A stretch of 64,000 nucleotides of DNA from Chrysogorgia sp. JL179-B06 (GCA_035772405.1 JAYKKM010000079.1:1379001-1443000), one strand, 5' to 3'. Shown: positions 34,401 through 44,534, numbered from the stretch's first letter. The notes: generated from the letters alone by a model not told the origin. A program made the numbers and translations.

Positions 34401-37400
34401 TTTAGATATAAATTGACAGGTATATCTCCTTAATTTCATCTATAGGTATTTCTTGTTTTTGCCCGTCTTCCGTGCAGGCTTCTGGAGCGATCTATTTAAA
34501 AAATGGAGAAACAAAAAGAATTATTTCTTGGATAGAACCAATACCAGCTTGTCTAGGGAAAGCAGAAATGGATACAACGAAAACCATTGTTAATCCATTA
34601 CTGCGCTCTCCGCACGCGTTTGAAGCTGGTAATCACTCCATCTCCTATACGTATTTCTTCAAAAATGAAACATATCAAAAAACGTGCTCTGTTGATCTTG
34701 AAATAAAAGGTTTGTGTCTTATGTTTTCAGATTCAATTCCCAAAGCTACACCTCATGAAAAATGTCATTTTTCACTTTTGAGTTAAAGGACATTGGCAAC
34801 AAAAATTAAGTTTGTCTAATAAAAAAGAACTCGTAAAATGATAGAGTAACACCTTTTACAACTTTTCCGTATTTTACTTCGTTTTTGAAATATTTCAGTT
34901 TGTTATTGATATGTAAATGAGATGGTCTCTGACGTCAGGAGCAGGGTAGAGAGTTTTCACTCATTAAAAAAGTCTAATATCTCAGTGATTGCTAAGTTTA
35001 CAACGTTCTTTATCATGAGGAGTTAGTTAAACGCACATTTTCAAGTAAATTTGTGGAACAAACTTGAAGATGGAACTAATATTCAAATGAGTGAAAATTC
35101 TCTACGCAACACAGAGACCATCTCATTACTCGGGTAGTAGCCGAGTCTAGGTTTCGGTGGCATTCCTGTATTTTTATTTTTCGGGTCGACAAATTGCAAT
35201 TATTGCATAATCCCAATAGGCTTTAAGAAACCAGGCGCTGTGCTCATCTCATTGGCTTATCTCAACATGCCATCGTCTTTGGTCGCTATTGTTCGAGTAT
35301 TCGCTCAAATATTCAAAGGAATCTTGCTGGGAAGTAATCTTAATCATAAACAAAATTTGATTGCAATCATTTGTGATCTTAAAATATTTCGAGCAAAACG
35401 CATGTCACCGAGATTTCGAAGGCAAATATAAAGCCAACTGCGTCGGGTATACGAGTAAAACGCGGATAAGAAAAGGCATATGGAGGATAAAAGGCGGATG
35501 AGAAAAGGAAAGTAGGTCTGTGTCTAGAAATATACTAACAGTCTCTCGCAGACTCTCCAGTGCGGGCGAGTGGCGACCCGCTGCCTCGCAGACTATAATA
35601 TTATTCAATTAAACCGCGCGCTCTAATGTAATTGCTCTGGTTTCCGAACGAATAAGTTTTTGCTGATATCAACTATATTCCAGGCGTCGTTCTATAAGCA
35701 GGAAAACCTGCAATAAAATTAAAATCTGAAGTAAATTAAGATGGAAGCTTCACCACGAGTAACTCGACTCAGGTACGCTCAGCATGTCGTAAATATACTG
35801 GCTGAGAGTCAAATACCACAGCTTGTCAGGTGTAAGTATTTTACACATTATTTTAAGACCTAGGGTTACAAATCGCGGAATTTGCAGGAGAACATTCGAT
35901 TTGTATCTATTCTATTGTGTATTTTACAAGACACGATTAACCGCAAGTAGCCCGAGTTAACGCCTAGCGGGCGTCTTGTTTACATATCAAACAAACTGAA
36001 ATGTTTCAAAAACCAAGTAAAATACGGAAAAGTTGTAAAAGGTGTTACTCTATCATTTTACGAGTTCTTTCATATTAGACAAACTTAATTTTTGTTGCCA
36101 ATGTCCTTTAATTTGATTTTGTAGCTCATCAAGACTTTTCAGCTTGTCGATGTCCGCCACTAAATCTCGGCTCAGTGTTTGTGGAACCAGATGCTTCAAC
36201 TGGGACGGTTTCTTGGCAATTGCCTCAGCCACAGTGTCCAGCTAATTTGAAGGCCATAACCCCTGAAGTAAAGCCAGGTGATTCCTTTTCAATTGGTCCA
36301 CATACGATAAACTATGTCTTCAACATAGATGGGAACGTCGATGTTACGTGCAAAGTGAATTTTAATGTCACAGGTTCGTATGCATATCCCGGAATTGCTT
36401 CCTAGTTTTATTTATAATCTCTATGGTTTGATGAACAGCCACCATTTTTAATTCGGTACAAAACTATTGCATGTTTCTTTCTGATATTTGTCTTTTATAA
36501 CCAAGATGGAATATATCTGTGTCGAGGCAAACCTTTTTCGCGGTCGAGCCAGAAATGTTGCTGTGGGGTAATCCATGAAAAGCAAACAGGTTTTCGATGC
36601 TGTGGCATTGATTACTACGATAAATCGAAAGCTCAATGCTGTACTGGAGGCAATGTGAGGAACATAGAGGAATCGTGCTTTGAACCTCGTAAGTAGTATA
36701 TAGTGTGCTTTATGTGTCACAAGAATATAACCAATGGAAAGCAAGATAATAATTTATATATATTACACTATATAACACACAATCTTGGACAATTACCTGT
36801 CGAGACACCATCACCAAGTTTCTCATTTTATCACCTCAGTGTTAGAAAAGTACCATTTTCTCTGGTATTTCTGTAAGATGCAATGTCTACTCATGCATAG
36901 CCTGCGTGGCGGCGTTAGGGGGAGGCCGGGGAAAGCGGAAAGGCGAAGTGGGGAAGGGGGGAACGCCTGCACGAAAGACCCATGATTTTGGATTTCCGCC
37001 CACATGAAAAACTGTCAAAAACAACCAATCAGCGTCAAGCGGGCTTTCCTCGATGATTAAAACATTCCACTTCGGGCCGAATCGTGAAATATCCATGTCT
37101 GAAACTCCGTAAAAGCTTGACTGCATCTGGTGGAAACAAGATTTATTTTGAAAATTTATTCAAGCAATCGTGTAGACATGGAAGCCAGTGAAACTTTCTC
37201 CTAGCGGGTTTGTAGGTCTTGCGGCAGAAAAAATAAGAAATGCTTTTGAACTTTATAACTTTATTATTATTAACACATGCGAAAGGAGACAGCAATGTTC
37301 CAACAACCGATAACATTAATAGTCCTGATAGAATGAAGCGACATCTGATTACCGAACACCGTAACTCCAGAATGGGATTTGGCCAAGAAATGTCATATGC

Positions 37401-40400
37401 AAGACAACGTAGCTAGAAACCATCACTTATATACGTTTAGCCGTAAGTCTCTCTATTCTGAAACGTCGAAGGAATTCTCCGAAGGCCGAAAGAGCATTGT
37501 TGAAACACCTGAAGACAAGGACAAGGTAGAAATCACAATAATATAGCTGCTTCCCCTGCCGACTGCATGATAATCACGCGCTCGCACGAACGTAAATCTA
37601 CCAAATCCATAATCAAACTCTTGCCAAATCCCGTTGGTAATACCAACAAAACTTCTTTTCCTGGCAGCAGCTCCCTCGTAGCAACTTTTTGTTCCTGTTT
37701 TAATTTAAAGCTACGACCAGCAACGAACGGAAGATCGGTTAAAGCTTTAGAAAGAAAATAATCTACCAACACGATTTTTCTAAAGTCGCCATTTTTAAAT
37801 GTTTATTTCCTGATAGAAACCATGAATACTAATAGTTGAGTTAGCCAATCAGAATTTAGCGTCCTCTGGTGGACGTAGAAATCCCAAAACATAGGTCTTT
37901 CGTGCAGGCGTTCCATCTGCACTCACCCCAGTCCCCGGCCCGCTCCCCCAACGCCTGCTTCGCAGGCTACTCATGCACGATGCACATTGTAGTTAAATGT
38001 AAAAGATATGTGGTTACATTTTTTTCTGTAAATTAAAACGACATAACTTGTCTTGGAATTAGATGCTGTGAGTTTTCATTAATCGTACTGTAGTAGAGTC
38101 CATAGATTGAATTACAGCTGTTAAAAAAGTTACATATTAATAATCTATACTATTTCGCCTAAATATCTAATTAAAATAAGTTGTATACTATATGTAAGAA
38201 TATATAAAGCGATTTTTAAAATAGCGTTATTTGCTCGCATATTGCATGCTTGTTTATAATTAAGCCATTTCTCCTTCTATCAGTCATTGTTTTTCTCCTT
38301 AAAAAATACGAACCTACATTTAGTTGAGACATTAGGTCTCTGAGATTATGTCTGGATCTGACTCGATTTTGACATACTAGTTTCCTAGCCTTCCATAATG
38401 TGTATCTAACCCTTCTCTATCAACCTTGCAGTCGTCCAAAATGTAAACAACTCTACCCTTTTCTCAAATTTAGCATGCAAGTGTCCCTCGATGCCACTTA
38501 TTATAAAGTACAAAAAGCCAGGAGATACCAATGCAGTCGTAAGTTGGGAATTGCCAAAACCAAAGTGTGAAAATCGTTTGGTATCTGTCGTTCCATCAGT
38601 CAGTCCAGGAGGAACGTTTCCAATTGGTTTACACAACATTAAATATTCATACAAGATATTTGATCGCTATGATGCGACATGCCAAGTCGACTTCGAAGTG
38701 AAAGGTTTGTTATAAATCTTGTCGAGATGATCTCAGCACCCATGTTTGTCCGCATTTACCAATAATTATTGCGGCCATAACAAAAGAAAATAGCTCATTT
38801 GTGAGTCAAATTTGGTTTGTTTGTCCGCATTTTGGACTATAATTAATTCTCTACGATTGACAAGGAGAGAATTTCTTTCTGTTCTTAGTAGAATATTTGC
38901 ATTATATCTACATATATATTAGCATAACAATGAACAAGGCTGTTATAAAAGTCGTGTCTTCGAAGTCAGTCGTCTTCTCGCACGTTACATTACGCACTGT
39001 TTATTTATTTATTCATTCACTCGTTGTTTGTCGAGTCCAGATCGGGGGACACCGCAGCATCTTGGCCCGACCCAGGTTTCCTTACGAGGTAAGTTTTTTC
39101 CTGGCCTCCGTATGTTGCGCTTGCTGCCCAGACTGCATGTAAATGGACGTGTAGACTGTGCATATTTGTGCATAGAATTAATAGCAACCACTGAAAGGGG
39201 CTATATTACACTTTACGTGATAAAGATAAACAACAGTATTTCTAATTTCAGGAGGCTTCAGCCCCCCCCCCCCCCCCCCCCCACACTTTTTTGCACAGTA
39301 AAAAATATAAGAAATATAGAGAGCTTTAAATGAAAAAGCTAAAGAATCTGACTTTCGTACTAGTCGAGTTCAGTTAGAATTTAGAAAAACCGATTATTGT
39401 ATTTAGCTTTTGAATTGTTTACGTTGGGCTGTCGATGCCGTAGAATCGCGCTTTCTGTACATACATTTGAAGTTATAGTTATTAAATTGAAACGTTTGAT
39501 CAATATTAAATTCAAAAGTGTATGTGGGAACGCTTGGAGTAGATAGGCGATACATGGACGATCATCAAGCTGGTAGGAATCGAACCTGTAACCTTCTCAT
39601 TGCCGGTGAGACGCAGCTCTAACCATTCCGAGAGTTAGATGGTTAGAGACTCAGGTGACTCAATGGTTAGAGCGTCTCACCGGCAATGGCGAAGCTGGCC
39701 ATGAGCAACTGGTCATGCTATGTTAATTTATAAACATCCGCCGCATATTTTGAAAACAATATATTTTTAAAGATCTGAACATGTAAATCGTTTCAAAATT
39801 TGCATAGCATGACCAGTTGCTATGGCCAACTTCGCTACTGCTCACTGGCAATCAGAAGGTTACAGGTTCGATTCCTGTCCGGGACTCAGAATCATTTTTC
39901 TGAGGATACGAGCTTGACGATCGTCCACGTATCGCCGTTAAATTCAATGAGATGGATTAAAAAATATGGTTTGTCATTGTTTATGATCTTAATTTTTCTG
40001 TTAAAACATCCTTCAAAATGAAGGAAATAGCCGTTTCGGAGACATAGAATTCAAACATTTTCCGGGGAGGCATGCCCCCGAACCCAGCGCAGGCCATGGG
40101 TTTACTGTCGTGCGCCCTATCTGCACACTCGCTCAATAATTATTACTTATTTTTAGAATGTAAATGTCCTCCGTTATATCTTACTGCAATTTCCGTGAAA
40201 CCTGGTGCTCTAACGGCAAAGGTTCAGTGGAGGGAGCCACGACCAGATTGCCCAGAAGTCGCGATAAAGATCTCTGAACCACAACATAAACCAGGCGATG
40301 CATTCACAATTGGCAAACACAAAATTCGATATGTTTACAAGATAGATAACAAGTTTGACTTGGTCTGCCAAGTCACTTTTCAAGTCAAAGGTTGGTTTTA

Positions 40401-41442
40401 TGGAAAATAATGCAGTATGATGTTATAGACATTAATTGTTCTGAATATATAATAAAACCACTCTCGCGCGGTACTGCTTTCTGAATCTTAAATTTAGAGG
40501 CTACGTTGACAGATGGATATTATTTTCTTCGTCATTTTGCCTTCATTTTTCTTGGAAATATAGTGGAAATATAGATATATGTAAATTGTTTGCTACTCAA
40601 GATTTAACGTAGATGGGAATCGAACGCACAACCTTCATAACCATTGAGCTACCAGAGCTCAGATGGTAGAGCAAAAGCTACGTTGTGTACTAGTTCTTAC
40701 CTGAGGTCATAAGGTTGCCCTATTTATCCGAGCTAGAGGCTCATGTTTTAAGCGCGCGACTATTCAGTTTATCACTCTTAGGTGAATGGAAAACCCAACT
40801 GATAGGGATTCCGAGGGCCTACGATTTAAGGTCGTTTTCAAAGTCTTACCATTTGCTGGTGTTGTTGCAAAGGCAGCACTTTCTCCTCAATTATTTTTAA
40901 GACCCTGAATGGAGGTCCGACTCAGGATTTGAACCCACCTGTGTCTCCCAGCTCATAGACGTGTGTGGTAACCACTAGACCATTAAATGTATTAATAAAA
41001 TAAAATAAAAACGTTCGTTAAGGCCATGGCCGATGTGTGGTGCCAAGTTTAAAAACGAGACGCTTCTCTTGCGGCCGTTTGCGATTACGTTACCACATAT
41101 GAGATGGGAAGGATGGCACAGAGACTTTCATGTCTGAAACCAAATGTTTTTTGGTGTTGTTCTAGTTCGATTCTATGAAAAAAATCTCAATATCGAATCT
41201 TCATCGCAGTAGCGCTTAAACGTCTTGATGTAATATTTGTATCTTTTGTTTTTTCTCCAAAAGGAGCAATATGTCGCGATAAAGGATTCAACATAGCCAC
41301 CGAGGAGTGTTGCTGTGGAACCATTTACACCAAAGTGCCTGGTTTCCAGTGCTGTGAGCAAGATTATTATGAAATTGCCACCCAGAAATGTTGTCCTAAC
41401 TCGGTGGTACGAAGTAAAGATGTGAGCTGCCCAACACAGTAA
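25375..41442 (+). CDS. Gene B: secreted vWFA-HYR-galaxin-like protein (complete)
   Basis: Exons 25375-25456, 31402-31715, 33631-33940, 34446-34709, 36143-36373, 36506-36688, 38474-38704, 40157-40390, 41264-41442; all have AG/GT borders and sum to 2028 bases (675 residues plus stop) in one open frame. Order: signal peptide, vWFA (DTSYS, TRTDIAL and ITDG: full MIDAS), HYR1, HYR2, galaxin-like 1, HYR3, HYR4, galaxin-like 2. This is vWFA followed by two HYR-HYR-galaxin triplets. Known roles of the parts: vWFA and HYR modules mediate extracellular adhesion, galaxin is a coral skeletal-matrix protein. Function of the combination is inferred: matrix, adhesion or recognition. Introns are swollen by mobile elements. 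A 99-base block at 27817-27915 might be an extra exon. Confidence 0.75.
25500..26060 (-). pseudogene. LINE C-terminal fragment (B intron 1)
   Basis: The minus strand reads NSFYCRAPRIFSSLPSYLRY then SIGQFKSELLKYY, the end of a LINE reverse transcriptase. A copy lies at 50880-51360 in gene C. Confidence 0.6.
26340..26820 (+). pseudogene. LINE reverse-transcriptase C-terminal fragment
   Basis: ILPSITYGIVAWGS, LEKMHIRAAKIIFKLDW, RDTVYALRGRNALVIPRPRT and SVAYRGAVIWN: conserved LINE (CR1/L2-like) motifs over about 150 codons with no catalytic YADD. A second, more broken copy lies at 51660-52110. Confidence 0.75.
27440..27690 (-). repeat. SINE-like body, headless copy
   Basis: Same unit as 6270-6475, 40705-40985 and 52680-52910. 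Confidence 0.55.
27817..27915 (+). other. Possible extra 33-codon exon in gene B intron 1
   Basis: Preceded by TTTGGTGAATTTCAG and followed by GTTGCA, 99 bases, phase 1-1 and open (ILLTGVEVHTNFNDEFLCIS...). The gene C equivalent at 53063-53161 is also 99 bases and open despite several changes; gene A has lost it. It is also open on the minus strand, so it may be repeat sequence. Confidence 0.3.
28003..28278 (-). pseudogene. LINE fragment (GRRPINYIDCV)
   Basis: Minus-strand MVFHQFQLLFMLGKELDLQA then GRRPINYIDCVARDTNQMI and KDSWRRIVKSV: the C-terminal motif of a LINE reverse transcriptase. Paralogue at 53249-53530. Confidence 0.65.
28290..29445. other. AT-rich intron sequence of gene B
   Basis: No gene. 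The TTAA at 28783-28786 is the empty site of the element present at 54035-54472 in gene C. GTT repeats occur at about 29028-29046. Matches 53540-57500 apart from insertions in C. Confidence 0.7.
29449..31259. mobile_element. TTAA-type foldback element split by a LINE (B)
   Basis: The left arm (29449-29556) and right arm (30941-31259) belong to the same family as 34783-36111; the right end is GTTGCCAATGTCCTTTAA. The LINE at 29560-30940 sits inside. Confidence 0.7.
29560..30940 (-). pseudogene. 5'-truncated CR1/L2-like LINE, reverse transcriptase
   Basis: Minus-strand frames: LLDLSSAFDTIDHTILLERL, GVPQGSVLGPLLFSLFFAPL, catalytic CIMYADDTQLYM, then in other frames ICNPSKTEIVHLSSRFM, ARDLGVAVDRHLKLNTHV, LQRIQNTAARLVTGV and KLWNSLPQEIRSFD. 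The endonuclease is missing. The 3' end has an (ATT)n tail (29560-29582). Flanked by AAAT (29556-29559, 30941-30944), likely the target duplication. Frameshifts after YADD; inactive. Duplicated at 57619-59006. Confidence 0.85.
31402..31715 (+). CDS. Gene B exon 2: vWFA domain, first half
   Basis: 314 bases, two leading bases then 104 codons. GINIKCKKDLLLLVDTSYS (MIDAS DxSxS), QIKPFLKQLINETVLNV, TTRTDIALQ; ends GAG before GTAAAG. Upstream AG after a pyrimidine-rich tract. Confidence 0.88.
31716..33630. other. vWFA intron of gene B: stacked inverted-repeat elements
   Basis: 31757-32340 begins and ends with TTAAG-GTGGC/CGATAGTC-like motifs. 32640-32830 is a hairpin around AAAACGGTGTCAGCG. 33085-33555 is a TTAA-bounded foldback element (AGTG...CACT, arms about 130 bp). 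No gene. Confidence 0.6.
33085..33555. mobile_element. TTAA-bounded foldback element before vWFA exon 2 (B)
   Basis: TTAA at 33085-33088 and 33552-33555. Inverted arms contain CAGTTGTAAAATAACTCTTT and CTCACTTCACTCTTGAGAT. Copies at 61770-62237 and, truncated, 8358-8725. Confidence 0.7.
33631..33940 (+). CDS. Gene B exon 3: vWFA domain, second half
   Basis: 310 bases: DIFLSKSPANHRKDLEDVIV, IITDGEPQGG (MIDAS Asp), VVIIGVGVGDILTKP, ISSPGQTISAQFDGI, KSCITSYTG. Ends phase 1 before GTATGTTG. In frame, unlike A. Confidence 0.88.
34086..34347. mobile_element. MITE with TTTGACGCTACTCTGGCTTT ends (B)
   Basis: The left end and the complementary right end (AGCCAGAGTAGCGTCAA) enclose 260 bp with a TTCATCAGG/GTTTAGAC hairpin motif. 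A near-identical copy is at 62771-63033. Confidence 0.75.
34446..34709 (+). CDS. Gene B exon 4: HYR1
   Basis: 264 bases, phase 1-1: C-x-C start (ISCFCPSS), GAIYLKNGETKRIISW, FEAGNHSISYTYFF, KTCSVDLEIK. Hyalin-repeat spacing. Confidence 0.82.
34783..36111. mobile_element. TTAA-flanked foldback element with an insertion (B)
   Basis: TTAA at 34783-34786 and 36108-36111; termini AGGACATTGGCAAC and its complement. The element is interrupted by another sequence at about 35136-35975, which begins ACTCGGGTAGTAGCCGAG. That insert is also at the right end of the window in gene C (63866 onward). Confidence 0.7.
35741..35829 (+). other. First-exon-like ORF inside the 35136-35975 insertion
   Basis: ATG opens 29 codons (MEASPRVTRLRYAQHVVNIL...) ending at a good donor, CAG/GTGTAAGT. 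No domain recognised. It may be the first exon of an element-encoded or captured gene; no downstream exon was found. Confidence 0.3.
36143..36373 (+). CDS. Gene B exon 5: HYR2
   Basis: 231 bases, phase 1-1, intact TTTTCAG acceptor. CRCPPLNLGSVFVEPDAST, TVSWQLPQPQC, KPGDSFSIGPHTINY, VTCKVNFNV. Confidence 0.85.
36506..36688 (+). CDS. Gene B exon 6: galaxin-like module 1
   Basis: 183 bases, phase 1-1: CRGKPFSRSSQKCCCGVI, GFRCCGIDYYDKSKAQCC, then TGGNV and SCFEP. Paired cysteines as in galaxin repeats. Confidence 0.78.
36898..37969. mobile_element. 1072-bp TIR element carrying a RecQ helicase fragment
   Basis: Ends TAGCCTGCG... and ...CGCAGGCTA with extended inverted similarity of about 90 bp (GGCGTT...GGGGGAG..., GAACGCCTGCACGAAAGACC). 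Flanked by the 8-bp duplication CTCATGCA (36890-36897, 37970-37977). Gene A at 13137-13144 shows the uninterrupted site with one CTCATGCA, proving insertion. The duplication length fits hAT-like elements, but assignment is uncertain. No transposase inside. Confidence 0.85.
37533..37805 (-). pseudogene. RecQ-type helicase N-terminal fragment (captured)
   Basis: Minus strand: an ATG-led MATLEKSC start, a frame change, then FKLKQEQKVATRELLPGKEV and LLVLPTGFGKSLI, i.e. the RecQ family Q-motif region and Walker A (TGFGKS), soon followed by a stop. Motifs II-VI are absent. It lies wholly inside the TIR element, so it is probably a captured 5' exon. Confidence 0.65.
38474..38704 (+). CDS. Gene B exon 7: HYR3
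   Basis: 231 bases, phase 1-1: CKCPSMPLIIKYKKPGDT, AVVSWELPKPKC, SPGGTFPIGLHNIKY, TCQVDFEVK. Confidence 0.85.
38705..40156. other. Intron HYR3-HYR4 (B)
   Basis: Homologous to A 13644-15224. Holds a 21-base C run at 39262-39282. Its tRNA-like hairpin (39545-39890) is split by an inserted 150-bp hairpin MITE at about 39687-39837 (GCAACTGGTCATGCTATG inverted ends) that A lacks. Confidence 0.65.
39687..39837. mobile_element. Small hairpin MITE inserted in a tRNA-like repeat
   Basis: The ends TGGCGAAGCTGGCCAT and GGCCAACTTCGCTA are inverted copies of about 36 bp. The homologous A sequence (near 14945-14955) is uninterrupted. Confidence 0.65.
40157..40390 (+). CDS. Gene B exon 8: HYR4
   Basis: 234 bases, phase 1-1: ECKCPPLYLTAISVKPGA, AKVQWREPRPDC, KPGDAFTIGKHKIRY, VCQVTFQVK. 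One codon longer than A. Confidence 0.85.
40705..40985 (-). mobile_element. tRNA-derived SINE (complete copy)
   Basis: The minus strand starts TGGTCTAGTGGTTACCACAC (A box) and has GTGGGTTCAAATCCTGAG (B box), followed by the body shared with 6270-6475, 27440-27690 and 52680-52910. Confidence 0.65.
41264..41442 (+). CDS. Gene B exon 9: galaxin-like module 2 and stop
   Basis: CRDKGFNIATEECCCGTI, KVPGFQCCEQDYYEI, KCCPNSVVRSKDVSCPTQ, stop TAA at 41440-41442. Phase fits exon 8. Confidence 0.82.
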
Positions 41443-41679
41443 CGTCGACCACATCTGATTATTTCTTTTTTATATCTTTATACTTTTAAAACTTTTATCG
41501 CCTCATCGGAGATTATTATATTTTGAATAATTTACACTTCATTAATGAAAGAGAAAATAAATAATGTATCTAGAAATTCTAGAATAATTTGGAATAATTT
41601 TTGTGTGTGTGTGAATACCCAAATTTAACGAAATATATGGAGGTATCTGTAACCCTTTAACTTTATGTCCCAGAAGTGA

Positions 41680-42135
41680 CTCTTTCCTGTCCGGCCCAGT
41701 CAAAAGGGGTCATGGAAGACCCCCGAAGTCGTCAATCGAAAAACACGGCACACGGTAACGAAAGACTAAAAATTGAAATTCGACAAGCGCCAGGCACATG
41801 AGATCCACTCACACCCCAAGTTTGATTTGATTTCATAAACAACTCTGCGATTGGTGGCATTTTGAGTTTTCAAGATGCTACGCGGGCGTGCAAGATGGCA
41901 TTTTCTAGAAAAATGGAAATTTTTCAACCTGATTTATGATAATATGCTAATATGCTAATTTATATTAACATAATGTGTTTTGTTCGGGAAATTCAAAAGC
42001 ATTGGTAACAGCCGGTTAGTTATTGGGCTTTCAGAAAAGGTATAGTTTTCGCAACAGTTGTGGTTATTTCCCGAGATATCAATAGAACAAAGAGGTAGTT
42101 CAATTTTGGATGTTTTTCAGCCGGACAGGAAAGAG
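41680..42135. mobile_element. TTAA MITE (copy 1)
   Basis: Ends CTCTTTCCTGTCCGGC and GCCGGACAGGAAAGAG; right flank TTAA, left flank GTGA (mutated). Body nearly identical to 49902-50347 and 54035-54472. piggyBac-like target choice; no coding content. Confidence 0.8.
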
Positions 42136-43250
42136 TTAAACTGCCTATGAAACAAAAATTATCAGGAATGGTAATTTAGAGATATCGTTCTTGAGATATT
42201 ATGCAAATGAAATAACTTATGACGTAAAGAGCTTTATACGTTTTTAGAAAATCACATAGGCGTAGGAACCTGTGGGGCTCAGCCCCCCCCCCCCCCCCCC
42301 CCAATTTTAAATGGGAGCTGAGCCCCACAAAAATCAGGACAAGCATTGCTAAATTTAATGGGTTTTTCCCAATTGTATTAGTACAACTATAGAGGCTAGG
42401 AGAGAAGCTACTTAGGTAATCTACCTATGGGCTTCATCTACACGAGATTTTACAAACGGGTGTAGCCTGAAGTGTAAGCCAACCCCTAAACCTTTGCCAC
42501 GCGAGTGTTAGATTGGTTCCCAGGCCCATCTGTCCGGTAGGCACAAAAAATGGCGTCACCTGGTAAGAGATTCATTTGAACTATGCTCGCTGTAGAATTA
42601 GATGAAAACGTTTGCTCAAATTGCTGCAAATTGTGTTTCCGAGCTTCTAGATTTCAAAATTGAATGCTTGCTTGAATGGTTAAGTGTTCTTCGTATTATT
42701 ATATTGTTCGTTTAAGAAAGCTCAACATGCCTCGAGACGTTCTTCTTCTTCTTCGTCTTCGTGATGTATCTGCAAAGTGTCAAATAGTTATTAATAATCT
42801 ATTATTAAATCAAAACAAAGCTCAAATGGGAACTGTAGTTAAAAGGCTTTTAAGTATAATGTTTAGAAATGTTAATAGTTTTACGGTATCTGCTCTTGTA
42901 CTCGAGAAACAACGTTTTCATTCTCGTATTTTTATATGCTTCTGGACGCCGCCATGTTAGAGTTTTCTCGACGGCTCAAAGTTTATGTACATGAGCGGTG
43001 GCTTTCTTTTCAATGTTGACGTAATTGAGTACTTCTCTTTTGTTCATTGCACTAATGACGTCAAAATCGTAAAGAAAACGACCGCTGTACATCAACATTG
43101 AGCCGTGAAGCGAATTCTAAAATGGCGGCACCCAGAAGCATAAAATACGAGAATAAAAACATTATTTCTCGAGTACAAGAACAGATACCGTAAAACTATT
43201 AACATTTCTAAACAGAACACTTTGTTCTTTTATTAAAGTTCGCCTTCTTA
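42136..43250. other. Sequence downstream of gene B with a foldback element
   Basis: 42271-42330 has a 20-base C run between inverted TGTGGGGCTCAGC arms. 42855-43015 and 43070-43217 form an inverted pair (TAGTTTTACGGTATCTG; GGATGTCATT-type spacer), a foldback element of about 365 bp. The open frame at 42676-42960 overlaps it and is probably not a gene. Confidence 0.55.
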
Positions 43251-43712
43251 AAGAGGTAGTAAGACCGAAAATCGTCTGTCCAATTTTTATTTTATCTATT
43301 AGTATTAAAAAAATGAGGAAGAATAGCGTTCTTACTTAGTCAATATCTTATGTTGTTCCAGAGATATTGACGTTTTAGAAAGATGCAAATGAACTTATGA
43401 CGTCATTTACTCCACAATTTAAACTAAAGGAAATCTCTAAAATGTAAAATGTATAAAGCATTAACTATACACAGTGCAGTGTACCATTTTTAAGCACAAT
43501 CTGGCGGCTATCTCCAAAGATATTCCTCATTTTTAGAATTTGAGTGGAGTAGATGACGTCATCAGGTTTTACAGACGTCATCATCTCATTTACAGCTTTT
43601 AAAAACTGAAATATCTCTGGAACAAGATAAGACATTGACAAAGTAAGAGCGCTATTCTTGCTTATTTCGAAAAGCCCAAATTGGAATAAATGATTTTTGC
43701 GTCTTACTACCC
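43251..43712. mobile_element. MITE abutting the Kunitz exon
   Basis: Ends GGTAGTAAGACCGAAAATC and, inverted, GGGTAGTAAGACGCAAAAATC. The right end reaches 43712 and supplies the GTAGTAAG donor of the Kunitz exon. Confidence 0.55.
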
Positions 43713-43890
43713 ATTCCACAGGCCTGGTTGCACGCTGCTTCCGACACGAAATTGTTATTGTTGCCAAGGCAACCTGAGTACACAAACACCTCGCATGTTT
43801 GAGTTTGCGCGTTAAACCTGTATTTTTTCACGTTTGTCGCACACTTTGCTGGGTTCCATATCCGAGAACACACGCTGTTTGATACAGGAT
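43711..43890 (-). CDS. Kunitz/BPTI-domain exon
   Basis: 180 bases, phase 1-1, between an AG acceptor (43891-43892) and a GT donor (43709-43710). Six cysteines have exact Kunitz spacing C-x8-C-x15-C-x7-C-x12-C-x3-C, with RFNAQTQTC, FVYSGC and NNNNFVSEAAC. The residue after the second Cys (P1, reactive site) is Ala, where trypsin inhibitors have Lys or Arg, so an elastase-like target or no inhibition is possible. Cnidarian Kunitz proteins include protease inhibitors and venom components; nothing here decides which. Flanking exons were not found: upstream is a minisatellite, downstream an inserted MITE. Confidence 0.8.
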
Positions 43891-43966
43891 CTGAAATTGT
43901 TTCAAAAATGGAATGATAATGTCGCTTACAAAACCTCATACCGAGGAAGAACGAGCAAGTCAAAAA

Positions 43967-44523
43967 CAATCAACTTATAATCAACAATAATCAACTTATA
44001 ATCAACAATAATCAACTTATAATCAACAATAATCAACTTATAATCAACAATAATCAACTTATAATCAACAATAATCAACTTATAATCAACAATAATCAAC
44101 TTATAATCAACAATAATCAACTTATAATCAACAATAATCAACATATAATCAACAATAATCAACTTATAATCAACAATAATCAACTTATAATCAACAATAA
44201 TCAACTTATAATCAACAATAATCAACTTATAATCAACAATAATCAACTTATAATCAACAATAATCAACATATAATCAACAATAATCGACTTATAATCAAC
44301 AATGATCAACTTATAATCAACAATAATCAACTTATAATCGACAATAATCAACTTATAATCGACAATAATCAACTTATAATCGACAATAATCAACTTATAA
44401 TCAACAATAATCAACTTATAATCAACAATAATCAACTTATAATCAACAATAATCAACTTATAATCAACAATAATCAACTTATAATCAACAATAATCAACT
44501 TATAATCAACAATAATCAACTTA
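43967..44523. repeat. 21-bp minisatellite, about 26 copies
   Basis: Unit AATCAACTTATAATCAACAAT with few variants. Because 21 is a multiple of three, a long minus-strand frame (repeated KLIIVDY) appears; it is an artefact. Confidence 0.97.
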
Positions 44524-44534
44524 CCACACTGTTT

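Noticed and set aside
37533..37805. Working RecQ helicase gene
   Set aside because: Only the first motif is present, with a frame change and an early stop, inside a 1.07-kb element.
42676..42960. 94-residue protein
   Set aside because: Overlaps one arm of a foldback element; the frame is not kept in the other arm.
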